From contig JAYKKT010000041.1 of NCBI GenBank assembly GCA_036023115.1, forward strand, positions 3,869,501 through 3,933,500: a DNA stretch of 64,000 nucleotides, written 5' to 3'. Origin of the DNA: Brasenia schreberi (taxonomy: Eukaryota > Streptophyta > Magnoliopsida > Nymphaeales > Cabombaceae). This document shows, piece after piece, positions 1 to 9,796 of this stretch; the first letter of the stretch is position 1, and every line of letters starts with the position of its first letter. Position numbers and translations under genes: made by a program. Below the pieces are notes generated by a model. It was given only the letters and a program-made list of their open reading frames with translations, did not search any database and was not told where the DNA came from.

Positions 1-441
1 TGTCGGGTGTTATAATTCTTGTTATTTGGAATGGTGGCTCGCGTTCGGGTCGTACCTCATATAAAAACAGGTCTACTAAACCCGAACTAGATAGGGTGAG
101 CGACGAACCCAAGTTGTTTAGATCGATTTCATCCCACTCTTGGAATCGAAACCGTCGAAATCGACCCCTGAATCGAGGACCAGATCACTACAAAGCAAGA
201 ACTGGAAGTATTTAGTCTGAGATTATTGCCTCATGCCTACTAAATACTGTTTTTTTAAGAAGAAACTAAATGATGTTTTTCGTATTTTCAATGTTACGAA
301 GCCATAATGTATATTAAAACGACTGTTTCTCTCTCTCTCTCTATATGTATATATATATATATTAGAAAAAGTGATAAATATATATATATATATATATATT
401 AGAAAAAGTGATAAATATATAACGACTTTCAATGCATAAAT
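1..441. other. Left-edge intergenic DNA with TA/CT microsatellite
   Basis: No gene or recognisable element is seen here. The stretch at about 329-420 is a CT run followed by TA runs, and an 18-bp unit ending in the words gaaaaagtgataaata occurs twice. The open frames crossing it are low-complexity and not credible as proteins. Confidence 0.5.
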
Positions 442-459
442 ATCTCTACCATTTGATAT

Positions 460-702
460 ATTGTTTAAGATGGTTTGAACATATAGAAAAAAGATTAAAA
501 GAAGCACCTATAAGAAAGTATGAAAAACTAGATTTTGAAAGTATTAAGAGTGGTAGATGACGACCATAAAAGTGCTGGAAAGAAAATGATCTACCTTATT
601 ATGAGTTAAGTGCTAACATGGCACATGATAGGGCCGTGTGAAACAAAGAATCCATGTAGCCAACCCCATTTAGTATGGGAAAAGGCTTAGTTGTTATTGT
701 TG
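460..702 (+). mobile_element. 5'-truncated RTE-type LINE fragment (3' end)
   Basis: This is the last 243 bp of the RTE LINE family that recurs throughout the window. It carries the C-terminal coding stretch (ending in words like MAHD), the signature 'tagtatgggaaaaggcttag' and a TTG-rich tail. It is flanked by an 18-bp direct repeat with two mismatches, 442-459 and 703-720, read as the target-site duplication. The coding frame is broken. Confidence 0.8.
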
Positions 703-720
703 ATCTCTACAATTTGATCT

Positions 721-1067
721 TTCAGATCAATGCTAGAGATTTGAATTAAAAGTGTTAGTGTACTTTGCATTCAACTCAAAGTAATTTAAATTTCTAATGT
801 TGACCTCAAATATCGTACATTGAAGATGTTTTAATAAGATCATGCAATTTAAACATTATCCATCTACTACTCCCTGTATATATCACACACAAATACATAG
901 TGTATATACACCCATATATACACATGCATATTACTAACCCATAACAATTCCACCAAAACTTGGAATTGGAACCAAACCAGGCCCCTCTGGGTTGGGTTCT
1001 GATCTTAAGTCTGGTTCCAGGCCAGTTCCGGTTTCATTTGAAAAGAATGATGATGTGAGAGTGATAT
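721..1067. other. Intergenic, AT-rich, no gene seen
   Basis: No coding potential is recognised. Around 950-1040 the words ggaacc, ggttcc and ttggaa recur, and similar words reappear after the SINE at 1207-1310. This suggests that a GGTTCC-rich repeat, possibly the subterminal part of a DNA transposon, was split by the SINE. Confidence 0.35.
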
Positions 1068-1205
1068 TGGCACCCATAGTGTTAGCTCACTGGTATGGCT
1101 ATTTGATGCTCACTTGCATGTGGTTAGTTTGATTCCCCAAAAGATGCACACATGTATGTCAACGGCTTTGGCCTCCTTTTGTAAGAGAAAAAAGAAAAAG
1201 TGGTT
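1068..1205 (+). mobile_element. tRNA-derived SINE (copy 1)
   Basis: It has an A-box-like word (gttagctcactggtatgg, about 1080) and a B-box-like word (ggttagtttgattcccc, about 1121), spaced as in a tRNA-derived RNA polymerase III promoter. The body ends 'cctccttttgtaagag' before an A-rich tail. The 3' words match those at 13910-14070 and, inverted, 2826-2985, so this is a local SINE family. Confidence 0.6.
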
Positions 1206-2825
1206 TCCAAAACAGAGCCTAAAATGACTTGCAACCGTTGATTCCAGTTCTAATTCGATTTCTCGATAGGTCAAATCCTTACAGAACCAGACCCATTTTT
1301 AATGGATGACTTAAAATCCTCTGTTTCAAATATCAGTACAACATGGATGAATCTCATATAGAGATATTCCGGCGAAGCATTTGAACGAAAGCAGGTGCTT
1401 AGATAATACACACACCACGTTTATTTGCTCACTTGGCTATGTTAGGAACCAAAATTGAGAAGGATAAATCACCTTCTCGCTCGGCATTAAAGAAAAGATT
1501 GCAAATTATTACTATTAGGGATGCCTAGCTCACTTGTAATTCAAAAAGAAAAGGAAAACTTCACTTTTGTATCATTTGTGAAATTATATTTTGTGTTCTT
1601 TTACGACACTTTAGTGATACGTGGTTTGTACTATTATATTTAGGCGTTGACATATAACGTCATATGTGAAAAGAAGTAGCATCCATACATCAATGCCATG
1701 TCATTATATACATCAATGCCACATAATCACATGCATACAAATCAACTCAAAATTGCTAAAAAATGTTAGCGTGACAGTGATATATTGTGACGTTAAAAAA
1801 ACGAATTGTGTTACTTGTAGGCAGTGTGAAACTATATATTTAAGTGTTGAAAATAATAACTGGGTAGTGGAGTGACAATTTGAAAAACTAAATGATAGAA
1901 AAGCAAAGTCTTTCCGCAAGAAAAATTACCTTAATAGTTTGAAAGTTGCAGCAATTGTGTTTCACACCTTTTTCTAGGGGTGGAAAATTAGGACAACAGC
2001 TTGGGTAAGTTTGTGTCTCGGTTAAAAATAGGTTCGCCCACATGCAACCCAAATTTTTGTTCCTTTCGACTTGACAGATTTGGCTCACACACACATGCAA
2101 TATATATGTATATGTATGTGTGTATAAATACATATTGCATACATAAATACATATACACATGTATGTATACACGTATATAATATGTATATATGTCTTAAGT
2201 ATATTGTATACGTGTATACAATACACATATGATATAATATATACATATTGTATATGATCATGTATGCTATATATATATAGATTTGTGTATATAGAGAGAT
2301 CGAGAATTGCTAGTCTCATTCGTGTCAGATTCTGCTAGATGATTTGAGTCGCTCATGTGATCGTCATCCAAGAGAGCCCTAACCATTCACAAGTGGCTTT
2401 TTTTTTGTTAGCAATATCTACACCGTTCTTGTGACTGCACATACGGATCATATAGTCTAATAGAATTTAGCATGAATCAGAGTTTAACAACTCTCATTGT
2501 CTCTATGTATACATGTTGTTATATTGTATAATATATATAACGCAAATTACATATTTTGATTATACAAACATATAATATGCATTTTATGTATCTATAGGGA
2601 TGGGTTTTGGTCAACGTGGACTTGACAAGACTTTTTATTAGGCCACTTTTGAATGATTAGACGACCTAACCCAAACATGGATCTTCGTGTTAGACTCAGT
2701 CTAGTTGTCAAATTCGGTCTACGATTGCCTTCCCCACCTTTTTCAACGTGCCGGATCTAGCAAATCTTTTACGATGGAGTAAATTTCTAAGAAATTAGTT
2801 TGGAGTGGACTCATTTTCCCACGTA
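1206..2825. other. Intergenic, AT-rich; TA/TG microsatellite at 2100-2290
   Basis: No gene is recognised. From 2100 to 2290 the sequence is a degenerate mixture of TATG, TACA and TATA units. Frames crossing it encode only low-complexity Tyr/Ile/Cys strings. Confidence 0.5.
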
Positions 2826-2990
2826 TATAATATACTTTTTCTTATGATAATGGGAGGCCAAATCCTAACACACACATGCGTTCTCCCAAAGAATCGAACT
2901 CGCCACCTGTGAGTACGAGCCTGAAAGGTTTTACAGGTGAGCTATCGCTTAGGGTGCTAGGCTATACCTCTTTTATTTGTTCTCAAAAGC
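2826..2990 (-). mobile_element. tRNA-derived SINE (copy 2)
   Basis: Read on the minus strand, there is an A-box-like word near 2945-2955 and a B-box word (ggtggcgagttcgattc, about 2890-2906), followed by 'gcatgtgtgtg' and an A-rich end. The B-box block and the following GCATGTGTGT are shared with the SINE at 13910-14070. Confidence 0.55.
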
Positions 2991-3145
2991 TTTTTTTCTC
3001 TTTATTGCCAAGATGGGTCAGGCATAATTCAAACCAAAAAAATAATATATACATCCTTTAGAATTAAAACCTCATTTGGCACCTTCTAACCTTACTTGAC
3101 ACCTTCAAATAAGAAACAAATACTAGACACCCAATTTTCTATGTA

Positions 3146-3686
3146 CAATAACTAAGTCTTCCTCATACTAGATAAGATCGGCTACGTAGATTTTTTGTTT
3201 CCATAGAACTCAATCATGTGTCATGCTAGCAATTAACTCAACATAAACTAGATTATTTTTTATTATTTCTTTCCAACACATGATATTTCTCTTCATTTTT
3301 TAATATTTTTATAATCTACTTTATCATACCTTCTTACCGAAGCTTCCTTTCGTTGTCTTTCTACATGTTCAAACCAACTTAAATAATTTTTCCTTATTTT
3401 ATCATCTATCAGTGTCACTCTTAGTTTCTTTTTAATAATCTCGTTATTTATACGGTCTTTCTTTGTGTGAGCAGCCATTTAATTCAACATCTTTATTTAT
3501 GTTATGAACATTTTCTGTATATGTTAATGATTAACTGCTCAACACTTAGAACCATAAAATATAGTGGGTCTAATTGTTGCTCTATAATATTTATCTTTCA
3601 ACTTTCTTCTTGTCATATAAAATACCATAATCAACCTTTATTAATTATATGTATAATCAATTTTTCATCACTCTAAAAGTTGACTC
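3146..3686 (-). mobile_element. 5'-truncated RTE-type LINE fragment
   Basis: On the minus strand this holds the 3' part of the RTE LINE. It includes a decayed C-terminal reading frame with the family words W-x-H-V-E-R and the terminal signature, inverted as 'aactaagtcttcctcatact'. A perfect 13-bp direct repeat, AATTTTCTATGTA, flanks it at 3133-3145 and 3687-3699 and fits a target-site duplication. Confidence 0.75.
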
Positions 3687-3717
3687 AATTTTCTATGTAT
3701 TAGTAATAAAAGTTTAG

Positions 3718-3791
3718 CAGTGGTGGACCCACTTTAGTAAAAGGTGAGGCATGCACCGTACTCAAAATCTTAAAAGTTCTTGGTCCACCGC

Positions 3792-3822
<31 letters not shown>

Positions 3823-3892
3823 ATGGACAAGTACTTTGTGAATGTGAAATATAAGTATACCTGACCCTAAAAAAACCTTGGGTCCACCACTA
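3718..3892. mobile_element. Small hAT-like MITE remnant
   Basis: The left end CAGTGGTGGACCC and the right end GGGTCCACCACTA are inverted repeats of the type that ends TTF-class hAT elements (compare 41546 and 50612). A second right-end-like word (ggtccaccgcta) lies inside at 3781-3792, just before a TA microsatellite (3793-3821). No matching 8-bp target-site duplication was found. Confidence 0.4.
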
Positions 3893-4039
3893 CTTGGCAA
3901 TGTGACCTAGGGAACAAAGGAGGACTCAGGTGATCAACTATTCATGAAAAGAGATCAGTATATACAAAATGTCAACCTGTGTTTGTTGTAAACAAAAGCA
4001 CCCTACCAGATAGTTTCTGTCTACTAACTAGTGGCCTAT

Positions 4040-7000
4040 GAGTTCATCTGAATTTTTCAACTGACAACACATAAGAGCATTGAGGCACCACTAGGCTTTG
4101 TCAACTCCTTCAGTTAGTTAGCAATCATGCTTAGGTGCGAAATGAAATTGCATTTTTATATGAAAGGTCACCAATTAGGTCATGTATCTTCCTATGATAA
4201 GAAGGAATTCCCCATGATTCCAAGGTTTGTCATCATAACTGGCATGTCATTCTTTTCCTTTGGTGTCCAAGTGCACTGGAAACCTGACTGTCCAAAGAAA
4301 TATATTTCACCATCATTTAGTGCTCTAACCCTTGGATGATTCTTTAAGTCCTGCTCTACAATAACAACTACATCAATTCATCAATACTCAATAATCACTC
4401 GGTCACACTTAACTTTTTCTAGCAAGTGAATCCACCAAATGCACTCAAACACCTGCCAATAATATCAACACTTGTTGTACAATGACACCTTAAGTCAACC
4501 CTATAGTGGTGAATCAGTTTGTTGATGTACAACCATGTAGTTTTTATTGGGTGACTTTCCTTATTAAAGACATAAGATTCTCTAATTTAATGCAATATTC
4601 CTTTCTTAAGATCATAAGTAACTTTATGGCAGAAACCATGCACGACAACATTTCTCCTAAATATGTCAAATGATTAATTGAAAGGATGCAACTTGTATCT
4701 GTCTAATGCATTTACCTGAGTCTTTCTATCAACACTAAGAATGTAAGAATGCTCTCACCTCAGTGCGCATCTCCCAACAACCTCCAACAACATAGCTCAC
4801 TTCTTTACAGATCCTTAAAGCAAAATCAAAATAGAGAAATATATGATTTATAGTTTCCTGAGTATGTCTGCAAAACACATAATACCATCCACCCTATTGC
4901 CAAGACTTTGAAGGCAATGTAGAGTGAGCAATTTACCAAGACCCTGAGCATGTCACTCACAATCACTTTCCTCAACAGTTTACAATAGTTGAGAAAAATG
5001 TTGCTTTCTATAAGACAAGCCATGATGCTTCTAGAAAACCAAGAATCCTTACGACAAGCTCCCAATTGGCCTCATTCCTTGCGACATTTCCTCCAAGAAG
5101 AGCTGATTTCCATCCCCACTATGAGTGTCTTTCCTTATAGGGAAGCCAGAGGTTCTTTGTGTGAAGATATTTATCTGTAACAAGATTTGTCCAATGATCC
5201 GACACTTTATCTGCCACTTTCCATGTATTCTTGGCTAATAGCAGTTTGTTAAACTCCTCAATGCATCTTATTCAAAATTTACTTTCCTTAACTGGTTGGC
5301 ACACCAAATCCCATCAAAGCAAGTGGATTGAATGTTTGTTCCTACTTCCCCCACGTATGAATTCCTTCATCATTTTCTCCATTTATACAATCTCGTGGCA
5401 GTAGAGTCATTGTTGTTAACATAACTTTAACCATTACAAGTAACCCAACTAGTGATGTAGAGATATCAATCAAACTTCAAGTTATTTCTGCATCCTCCTT
5501 ATGAGAGGTTGGCTCCCACACACTTTGGAATTAGTACAATGTTTGTTCTTTTTGATTCCTCTAGGAGCTTGCTTGTCTTGAATACATTCTTTATGGTTTC
5601 ATAATAAGATCGAAAGAACACAACTAAAAATTAATCTCAACCCAGGGGCGGAATTACTTTAACTCAAAAGTAGTTGTTTTATTTAACTTCTTCCCTTCTT
5701 CTCTTAACAAGAGTTGAATGTTATTTATTCTGATATTACACTTAAATTACTTGAATTTAGGATGGTAATATGTAGTATTCCAATCTCCTTCATATAAACA
5801 CTTGCTTCTACTTTTTCAGTTTCCATAAACACTCTTCAATTCCTTACAAGTCACGAAGTTTGCCTTGTAAGTAAGTTTCTTTCTCCATTAAGGATTTGTC
5901 TCTTGCATCACCTTTCTTTACATGTACCAGATTCGCTTGACACAGCTATATATTTATGAATATCGCCAATTGAATTTTAATTCCATTTAATGAAGCTACT
6001 TTTGACTTGGTGTAGCTTCTTGACCACTTTATACATTAGAGAACCACACACCATAGTGCTCCAGACTCGTTAAACCACCTGTTCACATGAGAGAAGGCAT
6101 CCCATGTCTAAAAAACTTAAAGAGAGTGATAAGGTTCTAGTTTCATTCTCCATTGTCACTGCAAGGTCATTATGATCTGAAATAGAACGTGACAATGTCT
6201 TTATCTAAGACTCTGGAAATGTTTGAAGATGAGGTATATTGACCAGTCCTCTATCAAGTCGACTAATTGAAGTCCACATTAGTTGAGTGTTGTCCTCTTC
6301 CTCCAATTCTGATCATATTCCCAGTCACCAATAAGAATCCATCTGTCCCTCGAAGAGATCACACCAATCAAGAGCAGATGTTTACCATTATATTTCACTC
6401 TAATAGAGTAACGCTGGTCCGAAGCATCAACTTCCTAGACTTCAAATATGCCTCTTCTTACTAAAATTCCTCTTGCCAAAGAAGCATGATCAAAGTTACC
6501 TTTCATTTTTATCTTCTGAAAACCAAAAATACTTATATGACAACCTTGTTAAACATTTTATTTTCAAACAAGAATGCTATATCAATCTTAAGTTTATGGA
6601 GCATTGCTTTCACCTCTGGATGGGTCCATGCTATCCCCAAGCCCCACACACTTAGTGCTACTATCTTCATTAAGAACATTTCTTGCTCTCTCTTTCAAAT
6701 TTGCCACCCTCAACTTCGTTGAATAACTTTTGCTCTGTGTTAGGTAGCAAGATTCAAAGCTTTCTTTACTTTGACATTATAATCCTCAGTTCTATTGACA
6801 AATTTAGTTTAACCTCTCTCCATACCTGGTTGAGGAAGCAACACCACAACTCTATTCATGTCTTCTTTCAAGATTAGCCTCATTGCATACAAGCTTCAAC
6901 TTGAAGTTTGGGACAACTCATCTATCCTTCACTATTTGGGCCAAGGACATTCTAGCCTTTTTCTCCTATAGAGTCTGAGGCTCTCTGTGGAAGATGCTTT

Positions 7001-8160
7001 TGAGTTGGCGAAGACTAATACTTGCCAATATTCTGGTCTATCAAGACAAGGTCCATCAGCAACTCAAGGGCATTGTCACTATTGCTTGATCTAAGTCCTT
7101 TCCATTAACGTTATTCATATCCTTATTAGCCACTTCAAATGTAACATTAAATACTTATGTAGAGAGCTTTAACCATACCTTCTTCAATCACTATACTACT
7201 TTTACATGCGACAAATTGTTGTCATACATCACTTCTTGAGCATACTTGTCCATATATCGTAGGACAAAGAAAGAATTGGAAGACCCAGTCTCTAAATTTT
7301 TCAAGCTTTCTATGTTTTCTAGACCTTTGGCCTCATCAATTCTCCATTGTTCTAATTTGGCTTAGGCCCTTTTCGTGTTTTGGTGATGCATGCTCCACTT
7401 CTATGATAAGTTGATCCACACATGTCAGAAAAGGCAATCTTAGTTTCAAACTCAACCTAAATGATAAATTCTTCCCCTTCATCCACTATCACCTTCACTC
7501 CCTCTTTATCACTTGATTCCTCGGCAGTTCCCCCACCCAAATAGCCAGATATTCCCCACAAAAATGCTTCATGTTGCATTGTTGGACTAAATCCATCAGT
7601 CTCACCCACACTGATATAGTGGATGTCACTTCCAACAGCCATTTCTGTCCTGGGTACCATCTATTCACCAATAGGGTTCTAAGAACAAGCTTCCAGACCC
7701 CTTATTGCATCATGAAGTTTATTGCATTGAGACACGGTCTGAGTCAGAAATAACCCCTATTTGCCTAGGTAGAACTGAATATTCTATAACTTACTCCACA
7801 TCGTCTTAAATTATCAAAGATAAAGCGATAGTCCATCCGCTGGTGTCTCTCCTCACCACTAAATCCCACAATCATTGTCCAGCTCCATGGCTTCATCCAT
7901 CCGGAAAAGATTTCAGAAGGAATAACTAGTAGATTGTTGTTCCTTGTATTGGCAATGATGATAGCAACATCTTCACAATCACCCATCGCCTCTTCCTTTA
8001 CTTGCGAGCAAATGCACAAGCATCAAGCACACGGTGGTTATCCTCCTCGATGTCCGACGGGATCACCGCACCCTAAAGCCCACTCGGAATGAAAGCCGTC
8101 ACACCAAGTACCAAACACTTGGTGGCCACTCTACCTACACAGATGATCGATCATGTGATA
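4040..8160 (-). pseudogene. Decayed L1-type LINE (ORF1, endonuclease, RT linker, zf-RVT)
   Basis: Minus-strand translation shows plant L1 features in order, broken by many stops. At 8019-7765 an ORF1-like stretch has W-T-M-I-V-G-F-S-G. Near 6671 the endonuclease begins MKIVALSVWGLG, followed by KAMLHKLKIDIAFLFENK, close to the L1 endonuclease start. Around 5990-6060 is KVVKKLHQVKSSFIKWN and around 5780-5840 is KSRSKCLYEGDWNTTYYH, both standard words linking endonuclease to reverse transcriptase. Around 4840-4860 ETINHIFLYFDFA matches the zf-RVT tail. The RT core is shorter than usual, so an internal deletion is likely. No protein can be made. The ends are uncertain by a few hundred bases. Confidence 0.65.
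4190..4370 (-). other. Unrecognised coding-like stretch inside or beside the L1 remnant
   Basis: The minus strand is open for about 60 codons, from VVVIVEQDLKNHPRVRALND to GIMGNSFLS. The residue mix looks like a real protein rather than shadow sequence, but I recognise no family in it. It does not resemble the usual 3' end of L1. It could be a captured gene piece or a divergent LINE tail. Confidence 0.25.
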
Positions 8161-8249
8161 GTTCTCAAAAGTTTGGGTTACCTAAATGACTCACAATGAT
8201 CGTAGCATTTTCCTTCTTCAAATATACACAAAGTTAATTACAAATTACA

Positions 8250-8660
8250 AGGTCGACAACTACACCTTTTTCAATAGTGAATGTGGTTTTTCTTTTTTCT
8301 TTTAATAATTTTCATCTAATTTTTTACATTGAAGCTTCCTTTGATATTTTTTGTATGTTCAAATCTTATTAGATATTTTTTCTCATTCTATTTAATTCTC
8401 AAATTAATTTCAATACAAAAACTAATTCTCAAATTATAATAACACAGACAACTAGACAACTAAGCCTTTTTTAATAGTGAATGTGGTCCGCAGCATGAAT
8501 TCTTTGTTTCCTTTCTTTTTTTTAGTGTTTTTTATTTAGTTTCTCACGCTTCTTTAATGGAGTTTCCTTTGTTCTTTTTTAACATGTCCAAATCTTATTG
8601 AATAATTTTTTTCTCAATTTTGTCATCTATTTTAATTCTCAAATTAATTTTATAGAATAT
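8250..8660 (-). mobile_element. Two old, tandem RTE LINE 3' fragments
   Basis: Two similar AT-rich blocks (about 8255-8410 and 8446-8650) each carry the minus-strand RTE order. There is an 'acaactaagcctttt'-like end, then 'gaatgtggt', then 'gaagcttcctttg', 'catgttcaaatcttatt' and 'tctcatt'. Both are much more diverged than the other RTE copies here, and they appear to be a local duplication. Confidence 0.4.
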
Positions 8661-8820
8661 TTAAAATAAAATTAAGTTTGGCATCCCGTCTCGAGTTCAG
8701 CTTGTGAACCCACCAGCTTATCACTGTACGTTTTCGGCTCGTGTTAGCCAGTCTAACAAGCCGAGTCATGAACCGGCCCAGCTCAGCTCTCTGGGCTCGT
8801 TCAGCGGCCTAAACTGCCAA

Positions 8821-8902
8821 GAAATATCTCGCAAAAGCGCCATAAACAAAATAATATCAGAAAATATCTTGCAAAAGCTAAACAAAATATCTGCAAATAT
8901 CT
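8821..8902 (+). promoter_or_regulatory. Cluster of four Evening Element-type sites upstream of TOC1
   Basis: The core AAATATCT occurs at 8822-8829, 8862-8869, 8885-8892 and 8895-8902. The copies at 8861-8869 and 8884-8892 are perfect Evening Elements (AAAATATCT); the others have G or C at the first base. Evening Elements are bound by the MYB-like clock repressors CCA1 and LHY and by RVE8-type activators, and in Arabidopsis one controls TOC1. The cluster lies 870-951 bp before the TOC1 start codon. Confidence 0.75.
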
Positions 8903-9093
8903 TAACATGAAAACGTGGTTGGTCAACGGGAAGCGCGTCCCCAAGTCGGAAAACGATTACCAGAAAGTGTCCGGCGTTCATTTCTTCCATCCATCGGACA
9001 ATAGAGGATTTTCATAGGAAGACATCATCATTTTCCTACGAAACAAACGTTGTGCGGAAGTACAGGCGGAATCTGGTGTTGGGTTGGGTGGCG

Positions 9094-9100
9094 ACGTGGC
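9094..9100 (+). promoter_or_regulatory. G-box-like ACGTGGC element
   Basis: ACGTGGC lies within GCGACGTGGCGG, about 0.67 kb before the TOC1 start. ACGTGGC is the core of bZIP sites such as ABRE. The region changes here from AT-rich to GC-richer sequence, as expected near a promoter. Function is inferred from the word alone. Confidence 0.35.
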
Positions 9101-9248
9101 GGAGCGATCAACACAAATAATGGGAACCCGCCCGCCATGGAAAGTGGACGGACAAAGAGCAAATTCGGCAAAACTATGGGCCGACGGCAAGCCTGTTCAT
9201 GGTAGTCTTCGTCTTCCTCTCTCTTTGCTCTCTTGCTAGTTTAGCATA

Positions 9249-9527
9249 GGCTCATCTTGGTAGGCGGAAGCTTCTTTGCTGTTGCGGAATTCCTTTTCTA
9301 TTGTGAAAATCCGCAGCCTTCCGTCTCTCTCTTGTCTGCGTTGAAGAGTGGGTGAAACCATGAGCAGGAGAAAACCATGACAAAGATACTGAAGAAGAGG
9401 AGAAGAAGAAGAAAAGAGGAAGCTCTCCCTCTTCGTTGGTTTTGTATATTCTCATATTCGTAGGCGAAAGATTGTCTGGTATTGCAGAATCTCTTTTCTA
9501 TTGTGAAGCCCTCAGCCGTCTCTCGCA
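9249..9527 (+). repeat. Imperfect direct repeat in the TOC1 leader region
   Basis: About 79 bp at 9249-9330 recurs at 9447-9527, about 200 bp away. The shared order is 'ctcat-tt-gtaggcg-aag', 'ttgc-gaat', 'cttttctattgtgaa', 'cagcc' and 'gtctctc'. The longest identical piece is cttttctattgtgaa (9293-9307 and 9491-9505). It reads as a duplication within promoter or 5' leader sequence. Confidence 0.6.
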
Positions 9528-9620
9528 ATTCTAGATTGTTCTGTTCAAGGGGCGAGTACTTTTTAGCTTGGCTCAGGGAGAAAAACGGTTTTGATTGGCC
9601 CTGTCTGGGAGTCGGTTGTG

Positions 9621-9796
9621 ATGAGTATCGGCATTATCAAACAGCGGAATTGGTTAATGCATATGGGTTCGGTAGCTCGTCCTGGTCTATGATCTCACTC
9701 TCTTCTCGCTCTTCTTGTTTCATTTCGGTGGTTTCCTTCCTCTTTTGGTTCTTGGGCGTGAAAAGCGAACGATGTCTCACATGGGTGATAGATTGA
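9621..9796 (+). promoter_or_regulatory. Two upstream ORFs before TOC1, the second overlapping its start
   Basis: An upstream ORF of 23 codons runs 9621-9692. Its TGA overlaps the ATG of a second ORF (9689-9796, 35 codons) in the ATGA arrangement. The second ORF runs through the TOC1 ATG at 9772 in another frame and stops 22 bases after it. If the transcript starts upstream and is not spliced here, these ORFs would reduce TOC1 translation. The transcript start is not known. Confidence 0.4.

Noticed and set aside
2100..2290. CRISPR-like or structured repeat array
   Set aside because: The repeats are degenerate TA/TG microsatellite units without constant spacers, and this is a plant genome.
4826..5065. 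Minus-strand frame as the start of an RT domain
   Set aside because: Some words resemble an RT palm start, but the following ETINHIFLYFDFA places the stretch in the zf-RVT tail of the L1 remnant.
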